Shown in pieces: positions 46,390 to 56,548 of a DNA stretch of 64,000 nt; position 1 is the first letter of the stretch; each line of letters opens with the position of its first letter. The notes under the pieces are model-generated. The model was not told the DNA's origin. It did not search any database and worked only from the letters and a program-made list of their open reading frames with translations. The translations under genes were made by a program, and so were the position numbers. Location: assembly GCA_030686995.1 (NCBI GenBank), contig CM060696.1, positions 113,661,949 through 113,725,948 of the forward strand. The letters run 5' to 3'. Source of the stretch: Artemisia argyi (taxonomy: Eukaryota; Streptophyta; Magnoliopsida; Asterales; Asteraceae).

Positions 46390-47721
46390 ATGACTAATCT
46401 CCGACCACCTCTCACCACCATACTAACCCTCACCCTCCTCATCCTCCTGACCACCCTCACATCAGCCGAAATCCACCGCACCAAAATCACATCCACAACC
46501 CCCTCCACCTTCCCTTTAGACGAATTCGGATTCACCCATCACGGGCGAATCCAGTTAAGCCTATCTCACATCACTCTCTCTCCTCCAGAACCCGATCTTT
46601 CACGGATCGGGTTCTTTTTAACCACACGTGACTCTATAAGTCACGTGCTCCAACAACTCCAAAATAAACAAATCACGTGCCCACTTGACTCACCCTCAGT
46701 CAAAACTATTTTTACTTTTAACCATTTAAAACCTACTACTACTGTGTCATCATACGACACCGTTTTTAATGTTACTGAGCCTAATTTATTTACCCTTATC
46801 TTTGCTAACTGTGTTGTTGATGGTAAATTTGAAGTTAGTGTAGATGTTGTTACTGCTATGTATAATTTAGATGTTAAAAGTAACGTTAGGGATTATTTAT
46901 CCGCGGGTAAAACTAGTTTACCCGCGATTTATTTTATGTTTTTCTTGGTTTATGTTGGGGTGCTTGGGGTGTGGGGGTATGTGATTTATGTTAGGAAGAT
47001 GTCTGTGTTTAGGATACATTGGTTTATGTTGGTTGTTGTGTTGTTAAAGGCGTTGAATTTGTTGTGTGAGACTGAGGATAAGTCGTATATTAAGAGGACC
47101 GGGACGCCTCATGGTTGGGATGTTTTGTTTTATATATTTAGTTTCTTGAAGGGTGTTACGTTGTTTAGTTTGATTGTTTTGATTGGGACTGGGTGGTCGT
47201 TTTTGAAGCCGTATTTGCAAGATAAGGAAAAGAAGGTTTTGATGATTGTTATACCGTTACAAGTTGTTGCTAATGTGGCTCAAGTGGTGATTGATGAAAC
47301 TGGGCCGTTTGGTGAGGATTCGAATACTTGGAGACAAGTGTTTTTGTTGGTGGATATAATTTGTTGTTGTGCGGTTTTGTTTCCTATTATTTGGTCGATT
47401 AAGAAATTGAGAGAGGCTGCGATGACTGATGGGAAAGCAGCTGTGAATTTGATGAAGCTGACTTTGTTTAGGCAGTATTATGTTGTTGTGATATGTTATA
47501 TCTATTTTACGAGGGTGGCGGTTTATTTTTTGGAGACGATTACTTCGTATAAGTATGCGTGGACGAGTGTGTTGGCTGCTGAATTGGCTACACTTGCGTT
47601 TTATGTGTTTACTGGATATAATTTTAGGCCCAAGACACACAATCCTTATTTTGCTATTGACGATGATGAGGAGGAAGCTGCTGTTGAGGCTTTGAAGTAT
47701 GAAGATGAATTTGAACTATAA
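46390..47721 (+). CDS. Seven-transmembrane GOST-family protein (GPR107 / CAND6-CAND7 type)
   Basis: An intronless frame of 443 aa. A signal peptide (residues about 1-26, LTTILTLTLLILLTTLTSA) leads into a luminal domain with paired Cys (ITCPLD about residue 96, NCVVDG about residue 140). The Lung_7-TM_R domain starts near LPAIYFMFFLVYVGVLGVWG (about residue 178) and continues with seven hydrophobic spans to FYVFTGYNFRP. Family marks are HWFMLVVVLLKALNLL, LFYIFSFLKGVTLFSLIVL, IVIPLQVVANVA and YFTRVAVYFLE. The tail is acidic (DDDEEE). Plant relatives are the candidate GPCRs CAND6 and CAND7, now viewed as GOST-type Golgi/trafficking proteins; direct G-protein signalling is doubtful. The first ~350 bases are C-rich, the rest T/G-rich. 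An AATAAA near 47919 is a possible poly-A signal. Confidence 0.92.
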   Translation: MTNLRPPLTTILTLTLLILLTTLTSAEIHRTKITSTTPSTFPLDEFGFTHHGRIQLSLSHITLSPPEPDLSRIGFFLTTRDSISHVLQQLQNKQITCPLDSPSVKTIFTFNHLKPTTTVSSYDTVFNVTEPNLFTLIFANCVVDGKFEVSVDVVTAMYNLDVKSNVRDYLSAGKTSLPAIYFMFFLVYVGVLGVWGYVIYVRKMSVFRIHWFMLVVVLLKALNLLCETEDKSYIKRTGTPHGWDVLFYIFSFLKGVTLFSLIVLIGTGWSFLKPYLQDKEKKVLMIVIPLQVVANVAQVVIDETGPFGEDSNTWRQVFLLVDIICCCAVLFPIIWSIKKLREAAMTDGKAAVNLMKLTLFRQYYVVVICYIYFTRVAVYFLETITSYKYAWTSVLAAELATLAFYVFTGYNFRPKTHNPYFAIDDDEEEAAVEALKYEDEFEL

Positions 47722-48495
47722 GGTTGGTTTTAAAAGATTGAACTGAACTGTTTTAGCTTTACTTGTAAGAATCATATAGTGATTATATGAATGTTTTATA
47801 AAGATATATAAATTGGCTCGAGTTTATAGGATAACCAACTGTGGTTGTGCAGAGCTGTTTTGTGTTTTGTGGTATGATTTTGCTCGTGACTCACCTATAG
47901 TCCTGTTATCCTTATGATTAATAAATGTAGTCTGAATAGATAAATACAATCACAATGTCTAAAATGAATAAAGAACTAACTGCAAGTATTGTTTTCCACT
48001 TTTCCATTCTTTGCAGAGATTGTTTAGGCTGGTTCTGTTCGTGATTGTTGGTGAATTTGGGTCAATTTAGTGTTGTATTGTGCTTTCCTTTTACTCCTTT
48101 AAGTATTAATATCATTGTCGTTTAGGCCCAGATTCATTATTAACGGTAACGAACAGCTTCAACCTTTGTGTGGACCAGACAAAGTTTAGACCTTATAATC
48201 AGCAGATGCTTTTCTAGGTGTGAGTGTGTGACCGAGTCCTGATTCTACTTTTGATGGTTGACTTTTCTAGATTATCTTATTTTAAGTCTCATATTGCTCA
48301 GTTATAAGTTCTCGCCTTCATTAAGAGATTTGATGTTCTTGTGTTAGTGCCGTTAGAGAAAAAGGTATTTATTATATAGGGGGTGTTTGGATTAACTAAT
48401 TCTGCTGGTTTATGGGCTTGTTCGGATTTGGAAAAGCTCATAATCCCACTTTTTTGGGTTTATGAGTTATGAGCTTATCAACTTGACCTTACGCT

Positions 48496-48844
48496 AGGGG
48501 TGTTCACAATTCGGAGATTATCCATGGGATACAAAATTCTAATCGAACCGATATTAAACCGAACCGAACTTGTAACCGAATTGAATTAATAATTCGTTTT
48601 CATTTTTGTTTTGGTTTTGGAAAAACATAAACTGGACCGAACTCTCATAACTATATATATTTTTATATATTAAAAAACCATTAAATTTTGTTTCTAGTAT
48701 AAGTATAACATTTTTTAAGTTTGTGAAACCGAACCGAATTCAAATTTGGTTTTTGCTTCTGTTTGATCGTATTCTGTTTCGTTTTGCCGCAAAAGAAGTT
48801 TAAGTTGAATAATCCGAGAAACCCGAAACCAAAATCGATGAACA
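48496..48844. mobile_element. hAT-like MITE
   Basis: Left end AGGGGTGTTCAC, right end ATCGATGAACA. The flanks CTTACGCT and CTAATGCT match at six of eight positions, a decayed 8-bp duplication. Repeated 'accgaaccgaa' words lie inside. Same terminus class as the element at 1954-3226. Confidence 0.5.
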
Positions 48845-50049
48845 CTAATGCTCATTTATTTTTTATTTTTTGGATAAAGAAAGGGTGGTTGGCTAAACTT
48901 ATGAATTTGGGTTATTCTTATGTTATATAAGCAGCTTTTGACTTACATATAATATGCTAATATGTACGTGCCGAGTGTTTGAATTAGCTTGTATGTTTAA
49001 CAAGTTGATAACTCAAGCGTTTATAAGCTTAGGACATCTATTATGATGAGTTTATGAAAATGTCTAAAAATTATGAAAATCTTTATGTTTCATTTTGACC
49101 ATTGTGTGCATTCATTTCATATCTATGTGGCATGAAAATGTCCTATTTCTTGAACGGTTGAACACATTTGGTGACGGATTACAAATTTATATACTTCGTG
49201 CAGGGATTATATTGATGTTTATGATATTATGATTGATTGTCATTTCAATAATGAACAAATTTATGTATGCTATATGTTACTATTTTGAAACAAAATCTCA
49301 AATGTCATTATAATTTAACTTCAAATTAAAATTTTTAACTTGAAACATCTTTAAAGTTGGAAGCCTCTGTTTAATATTCAAAATACCAAAGGTTTCCTTC
49401 TTCTTCTTCACTAAATGGCATACCTTGGTGGTCATTACTTATTAGCTGTTAAAAATAGTTTGGTATCATGATTTACTAGAATGTGGGCCTCCATAGCAAA
49501 TTAGCATCAAATAAATAAGATAAAGTACGGATACAAAAATATGGGCTTTCTATTGTTTATATACTATGTATATGTATTATGTATATAAGTATATAACAGG
49601 TGATGTAGAAATTTGCAGCCCTAGGTAAATGGGGGCTTTGTACCATTGCACAGGCCGCACACCCCTTGAGCAGACTATGGTTAACTCAAGGACGTTTGTT
49701 TAACATTTTGCGAATCTGTTAATAAAAAACGAATCAATTCTTCACAAGATCTTTGAAGGTATAAAAAAAACTTGAACGCATTTAACCAACTAATAAACAT
49801 AAATGAACGGAATATTTGACCAACTAATAAACCAAAATGAGTCGATTCTTCATAGGATCCTTGAAGACAAAACGAGCCGATCCTCCTTGAAGGCATACAA
49901 TTCTCCACATGATCGTATAATCTCGATATGATTCGATTCTACTTCCCTCAAATTAACCCGCTAATAAACTATAAATGAACGAATTTTGTTAAAGTAAAAC
50001 AATAAAACAAGCATGACCAACTTGTTTTATAAGAATATTGATAGCCGTG

Positions 50050-50052
<3 letters not shown>

Positions 50053-50083
<31 letters not shown>
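50053..50083. repeat. Poly-A tract
   Basis: A 31-base A-run. Confidence 0.9.
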
Positions 50084-50085
<2 letters not shown>

Positions 50086-50197
50086 CTATTATATCATACT
50101 AGCTTCGACAAACACATTTTTATAAAGCTCCTTAAAACGTTTTGATATTAATATATATTTGACATAAGAGAGTTCTATTTACTTGAAAAACTCGAAA

Positions 50198-50222
50198 CCC
50201 CCCCCCCCCCCCCCCCCCCCCC
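50198..50222. repeat. Poly-C tract
   Basis: An uninterrupted 25-base C-run, likely to vary in length and to be hard to sequence accurately. Confidence 0.85.
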
Positions 50223-50481
50223 TTTTGCTAAAATAAAAGAATCTTTCAGAATATCATTTTAAATAAAAGAAAAGAAAAAACTCTTTATCAATGAGTTCCG
50301 AGCCTCCAACTCTCTAAACACTATATTCTGAAATTTTAAAAGAAAAAAAATAGAACATGGAAAAAAAAAAGAGTGACATTGTGATTTCAAAAGGTGTCTT
50401 TAAAGAATGAAAGTGAAAGGAAGTAAGTGAAAGAAGAAAAAAAATCTTTAAAATAAAAGGAAATGATGAAAATATCTTATG

Positions 50482-50515
<34 letters not shown>

Positions 50516-50735
50516 CACCCATGTATGAAATATGAGGGACATAGAAATAAACAAGCGGGGTAGCCTGCGTATTGCTGCGGGAGTGCTGTGTTGTCGAGTG
50601 ATATATGAAGAGTTTGTAAACATGCAAATTCAGTTCACCAAAACTTTATACTTTTAAGACTTTTCTGAATTTATCTCCGGCCTAAAAAGGGATCCAAGAA
50701 TGGCAACGTCGCCAACAATGGTTCGGAGGTGGTTT

Positions 50736-53700
50736 TCATCTAGAAGTGACCAGATACCTGAAATCATGTTCAACTGCTGAGAGATGTAGTTAAAACACAT
50801 GAAAGGTATCATTACTAAGAGTATTACTTCACATATTTAATGAATGAAAAACTACAACTTGTATGCATTTTGCTTAGCGGATCCAACATACTTGCATAGG
50901 TCATTCCCGAACCGGTTATATATGTTTGTTAAACACACAATAACTGAATCTACATCAATGTGATAAAATATTTTATAAACAAATTAATAATCAAGCTGTT
51001 GGTGGAGGTCGACCTAATTACGGCTATAGGAAACATTTTATCACAATACTATTTCGGATTTCAATATATAACAACCTGAGAGATTTTGGTTGCTAGATGT
51101 GGCTAACTTATAAATGCATTTGATTGCATTTAATTCAACAAATGTGTGTAATAAATATATCATTTTAGGGTGCGTTTGGTTTGCCGCCATCAATCACAAT
51201 GAAAATGATTTTGATAGTAGTGGTGGGCCCCTCGGTATGAAAGATCCATACCTTACTCTTTTGAGGTATATGGAGTATAGAGCTTTTCTATCATTCATTA
51301 CCATAGTTGTGGGCCCCTCATCCTAAACAAACACATTTAATCACTTTCATAGTAATAGTGTCATTCCTATAGTCGGATACCAAACACACCCTTAATGTGA
51401 TATTTGATAGATGTGGCTAACAACAAATGTGATATTGGCGGCTAGGTGTACAGATGCATTTTTGTGATTAAAGTGTGGGTCGCAGAGTCAGTTACTTAAG
51501 GGGCCATAAATAAGAGTAGCAACATTAGTAAGCTAATCAATCCAGCCTGCATGGCCTACGGACTCTGGCCTGCAAGTAGACATCTAGCCAATTCAGAATT
51601 GTATCGAACGCATGTTTCAGGGGGTGTTTGGGTTAGCTTATGTAAAAGTGTGTATGGCAGTTTTCTGAAATAATGGTTAGTCGACTAATCTCAGATCCTA
51701 ACATGAAGGGTATATAAAATGTAGTTGCGCCAAAAAGGTTTCAAGTGAAGATGCTATCGAATACATCCCTCATGATCTTGTATTTTGTGTCTAAAGTAAC
51801 GAAACAATATGCTATGTGTAAATTCAAAAATGTTGAATCATACAACTAATTAAAAGGCAGAATTATCTATACTCACCGTGTATGTCTTTCTTTTGCGGAG
51901 CATTCAACATGGTTAGTCGCCTTGACAATATTTATATCCAATTCCTATACAGTTGCAATGAAATAAAATAAATTAAGACCATCCAAATTTCATACGCTAT
52001 TTCAAATTCTAAAATGAATTCCGAAGGAAATATTTTCATACCTTGTGGTCGCTACTAACTTTAGGTAAGTTAACACTGGTGCTATTCTTAATTGCATTGA
52101 TAGCTTTGCGTGAGGTCGCCTGAGTTCTCGTTTTTAACTTCCTTGCCTGCTTTAAGAAATTATCTACTAAGAAGCCAAGTTTAAGTTCCAGCCCGCTTCA
52201 TTGACACAATAAACACTGTATGACGTCAATGCCCACGATTTACCTAAAAAATAAAAGCACAAATTAATAAATAATATATGTATATCTTCGCGTTTTTGTA
52301 AACAACAGACATATATTAAAACAAACAAAGTAGCTTAATTTATGCTTTTGTGTACTTTCAACCCATAACACTTTTTGTTCAAAGTCAAAGTTATGTATCG
52401 CTATAAATGTAAAATGGGTCAAAATTGCTACATGTACTCAAATCTGTTAACTATGCTACAACATGTCTTTCGCCAAAACGTAAAAGAAAAGCGATTTTAA
52501 AATGAAATTAAACTGGAACCATTACTACTTCTTCGCACTCTATATACCCGTTTGACTCAAATCATAGAGCATAAAAGCAACTGCAGGAAGACAAAACATA
52601 GAAAAGGCAGCAGGCTTTGTCAGCTATGATCAAGAATGGTTTGTTGATACATTTATGTGCAACAGTTGTGGAAAAAAAGGTAAGTCGGGTAAGCTGGGAA
52701 ACATGAAATGTGTTGGGTTGAAACAAACTTTTAACAGTTTTTCTACATTTGACCCATATGTAAAAATGTCCACCTCTAAGGTGCAGACTTCACATCAATT
52801 TCTATAACTGAACAGCAAGTTAGAAGAGTGTACATACGTGTTAAGGTGATCTTGAATCAATTTGTACATGTGACCGAACAGCAAGTTTAAGTTCTTTTTA
52901 AGGAGAAATGTGCACCGAGTAAATCTTATAGAAAAATGCATTCTTTGTAAGCACAGAGAATTTGAATGATCATGGTGATAAATTTGGTCTTATGGATCAT
53001 AATAGACAAAAGCTTACACATAGAAACTATGCTTACACGAAATATCTTAATAGCTTCTCAGAGCGACAATCTGTTTATTTCGGAAGACAAAATATCCCAA
53101 AGCCTTATTTTTTACCTTGAAAAGTTGTCAATAAGATGTAGATAAATGAAATTGTTTACAAATCTTATCACTTTTAATATTGTGAAGAATCATCAACAAA
53201 AAATAACTAAATCATTAGTGTATCGCTTCTGTCCCTTTTTTGTTTGCTTCATCAAATTATAAGATGATTTCAATGATCTTACCAGCTTAGTGATGCTATT
53301 GAAGTCCTTGATAGTATCTGTAAACTTTTCAACATCTTCATCATGAATTGAAGCAGCCGACTCCTACCATAGATATAAAAACAGATATTTCAGAAAACTT
53401 TAACGCTCCAAGTATAGCGACTTCTACAGAAAGTAACAAATAAGTTTAAGGCTTTGAGGTGTCTCTCGTCAACTCAAACTGACCCGTTTTAAGCACACTA
53501 ACTTTAGTTAACGTTTTAAGGAACATCACACCGCATTAAAACAATATGATAGCATATTCGGTTTATACAAAAAACAATAAATCAAAGGGTGACAAAGTAT
53601 AGAAATAAGACAGTTACAACATCTAGCGCTTGTCTGCCATTAGAACTAAAGAAAAAATTACCTTAGTGGCCTCGCCAAACGGTTCACAAAATTTGCCCAA

Positions 53701-54642
53701 ATTCTCAGTAACCACATCCTTAAAAAGTACAAAAAAATGCTCTTCTAACAACAAACACGCAGCCGAGCAGGAAACAATTGTTGTATATCTCCGATCATCA
53801 ATCCTATGCACCATTTTTGTAGGCAAGAGGCACTTCTAACATTTTGTATCTAAAAACAAAAAGTGTTTATCTGCTTACCCTTTGTGTTGAAATAAGCACT
53901 TCTGAAAGGTCACAGATATCTTGAAAGTGTAATTTAACCTCTGCTAACCCAATAGATCCGATTGCAACCTCAGTAGTCGCCTTCAAGCGACTTCTGAAAG
54001 GTCACAGATATCTTGAAAGTGTAATTTAACCTCTGCTAACCCAATAGATCCGATTGCAACCTCAGTAGTCGCCTTCAAGCGTAATACCAACAACATCAGA
54101 ATCCGAACACAACAACAACCTAACTGAAAAATCATGATTCCATTTAACATGATCATCATCATCATCATCAAATTGCCATTGCATAAGAAATTAAAAAATT
54201 AAGATGATGCTTACCTTCCGATTCTAAAAGGGAACCCTTTTTTCTTAATCGGTTCCCCGTTATCCAGGTTATCATTTTCCTATAACAAAATAACAACACA
54301 TAAGCTTTTTCATCAACTAAAATGCCTAAAAACACCAACACATATTATGACCACATAACAAATAAACAGGCAAAAAAATATGAAAATAACAAATACACAT
54401 GATTGTAAATCAAACCTTCTTTTTTACTTCAGCCTTATTTGTAATCCTTGAATGTCACTCAAAATAGACTGAACATGCAATTGAACAAAACCCATAAATA
54501 AAAAATGCAAACTTTTTTATAAAACGAAAAGAAATTACCTTTTTTTTATTATTTTTTTTTGGGGGGGATATGAAAGCTGATTCAAAGGCCACCTCTGCCT
54601 CTCATCGGATCTAAGAAATCGATCATTCTTTGTGGGTTTCAT
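50736..54642 (-). CDS. Unrecognised multi-exon protein, one exon tandemly duplicated
   Basis: Minus-strand exons with canonical sites and agreeing phases: 53835-53662, 53363-53283, 52146-52042, 51944-51877 and 50757-50736 (stop TGA 50738-50736). Together with the exon ending at 53879 they read ATTEVAIGSIGLAEVKLHF, DICDLSEVLISTQR, then KCLLPTKMVHRIDDRRYTTI, SCSAACLLLEEHFFVLFKDV, ENLGKFCEPFGEATK, SIHDEDVEKFTDTIKDF, and a basic stretch KLKTRTQATSRKA. Helical, probably cytosolic or nuclear, no signal peptide; I cannot name the family. Proposed 5' exons 54642-54539, 54446-54416 and 54279-54215 (start MKPTKNDRF) agree with each other in phase but do not join the exon at 54081-53879 without a stop. 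A 92-bp tandem duplication there breaks the frame. The allele may be non-functional or use another acceptor. Confidence 0.5.
51168..51391. mobile_element. Tourist-like MITE with TTA duplication, in the last intron
   Basis: Termini GGGTGCGTTTGGT and ACCAAACACACCC are inverted and flanked by TTA at 51165-51167 and 51392-51394. The inside has mirrored words (tggtgggcccctc / gtgggcccctc). 224 bp, non-coding. It lies between the exons at 51944-51877 and 50757-50736. Confidence 0.8.
53898..54081. repeat. Perfect 92-bp tandem duplication inside an exon
   Basis: The block beginning acttctgaaaggtcacagat starts at 53898 and again at 53990, and runs without a seen difference to cttcaagcg. As 92 is not a multiple of three, reading through both copies on the minus strand gives a stop (SEVA then TGA) at the junction. 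Confidence 0.9.
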
Positions 54643-54652
54643 CGAATCAGAT

Positions 54653-54692
<40 letters not shown>

Positions 54693-56548
54693 GAGTGGAA
54701 GGTTTGAGAATGAGGGGTGTTTTTCGATCATCAATCTTGATTCGGATTTGGGACTAGTAGGATGTGGAAAATCATTAATCTTGATTTGAAACGGTGTTTT
54801 GGATGTGACGGTTGGTTTTGTATATGAATTAGATGAGTGCGGTGTGTTTACTTTGTGGAAGATAGATGTGTCTCTGTGTGTGTTTACTTTAGGGAAGGAA
54901 GGTTCTAGCAAATGGGCAATTTATGTGGTAGATAAACGATGGTAGATGAAAAACGGACCAAAAGTGACCATTACAGCTTCATTACGGGATGCTACAGTTC
55001 CTGTAATCTTGGTAGAACGGATGAACAGTGTTAATAACAGTTGCCCTACGGGACGGATGAACAGTAGTCCGTTTCACATTCAACCAATGAAATGCAGCCT
55101 CATGCCCCACTATCTACATTGTACTATGTACCATGTTTGTACTCAATCAATGTAGGCCACAAAAAGTGTAGTTCATATTCCGTAGTTACTTTTGGTAATA
55201 CACTTTGGTGCCAAACGGAAAAACTCATGTTTAAATATATTGCATAATAAAAAATAAAAAAAAGTTTAATGACAAAAATATCTTTTGTATTATGCGGTAT
55301 AACTTGTTCTAAATGGTAAAATCAAGAATACAATAAGTTACTATATTCTTTCACTTTCTTTTCTTTGATTTAAGCCCTAAACTCAAAAAATGTATTTCCC
55401 CTCCTCCTCCTTTATTTACATTTCTTTTCGTTACTTTACATTCCTTTTTAAAAAGAGCATGAGAACAGAGTGCAAAGATATTGTCGGTTCATAAGTTATT
55501 AAGACTAGATGGGTACCCATAGTGGCGGTGGGTACCCATGTGATTATATTTTCCGGCGATAATCTTTTTCAAAGTACTTTTTTACGATGGTACAGTATTT
55601 CAGCCATAAATTCAAAGTGGTTCCGTCTTTAGCAAAAATTCAACAACTCAAATATTTAACGGGTGTGATCAAGTTGTGTCCAATTCAATCCAAGGTCACT
55701 TATACCAAAACATCGAACATATTTTTTATCAAGTGTTTCCGTATCAATGCATACTATTATTTGACTTTTTGTAGACCTTTTTGAACAATAATGTACGTAT
55801 TAAAAAGAAAGTTAGCACTTTGACTTTAAAGTCACAAATACGTTTACAACTTAAAGTCTAAAGCTCCACATAAATAACCATTATAAAGTGAGCTGTTACA
55901 TGTTTTTTAAATGAGTTGCTGTTACAAATTATAATTTAAGACAATTAATCAACTTTTAATTATGTGTATGCAAGCTATTGATTTTTTTTTTCTTTTTTTT
56001 TGAAAGGCTATTGACTATCTTTTAACAGTAACCGTGCAGACTTTTTTTTTCCCTCTCACAGAAAGTCTCTCTCACAGAAAGTCTTAAATTAATTATATAA
56101 GTATTATTTATATAGAAAAAAGAAATGAAATAACGGGTGTTCTTGAGTTGTTGAAAGAAAAAAATAATAATAATACATGTATGTCTTTTAATTTAATTTT
56201 ACTGCCAAATCTTTTTAAAATGACCGTATTAGTCTTTATACAAAGTATATTTATATTTTCTTTCTTTTCATTTTTCTCTTAACTTCCTTTTCTTTTCTTA
56301 AAAATAACTAAAAACACACAAAACATTTATTTTTATTTACTTTTCCCTCAAATTTAACTTTTAACAACACAGTGCAAAGACTTGTGAGGAGTTAAAGTAC
56401 ACGAGTTAAATAGTGATTGTCGGTTTGTCGGATAGTAAAACCAACAAAGTAAATTTAAACCGAAACGAATCTCAATAATTTATCCCCCTTTTCAAACCCC
56501 AATCCCCCCTTTTTCTGCCAGGGTTTATTTAGGGTTCTTCAATCAAAG
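54643..56548. other. Shared upstream region of two divergent genes
   Basis: Between the minus-strand gene (start 54642) and the GIF gene (start 56549). It contains a moderately GC-rich stretch (54950-55090) with the repeated word gacggatgaacagt / aacggatgaacagt, AT-rich DNA, and T-runs. The immediate leader of the GIF gene is CT-rich. No gene seen. Confidence 0.45.
54660..54687. repeat. (GT)n microsatellite in the 5' leader
   Basis: A GT run about 20 bases upstream of the proposed ATG of the minus-strand gene, so a CA repeat in the leader of its transcript. Confidence 0.9.

Larger units (their letters stand above)
47722..50735. other. Intergenic, transposon-rich
   Basis: 3' UTR of the 7TM gene, then an interrupted MITE-like area (48380-49040, starting GGGGGTGTTTGGATTA) containing a second element at 48496-48844. 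Homopolymers: A-run 50053-50083, C-run 50198-50222, T-run 50482-50510. A GC-rich word (gcgtattgctgcggg near 50558) resembles a transposon terminus. The minus-strand frame at 49681-49908 is probably chance. Confidence 0.5.

Noticed and set aside
47257..47640. 127-codon minus-strand frame
   Set aside because: Antisense shadow of the 7TM gene.
48380..49040. Large MITE around the element at 48496-48844
   Set aside because: The left end GGGGGTGTTTGGATTA is typical but the expected inverted right end is missing, so borders cannot be given.
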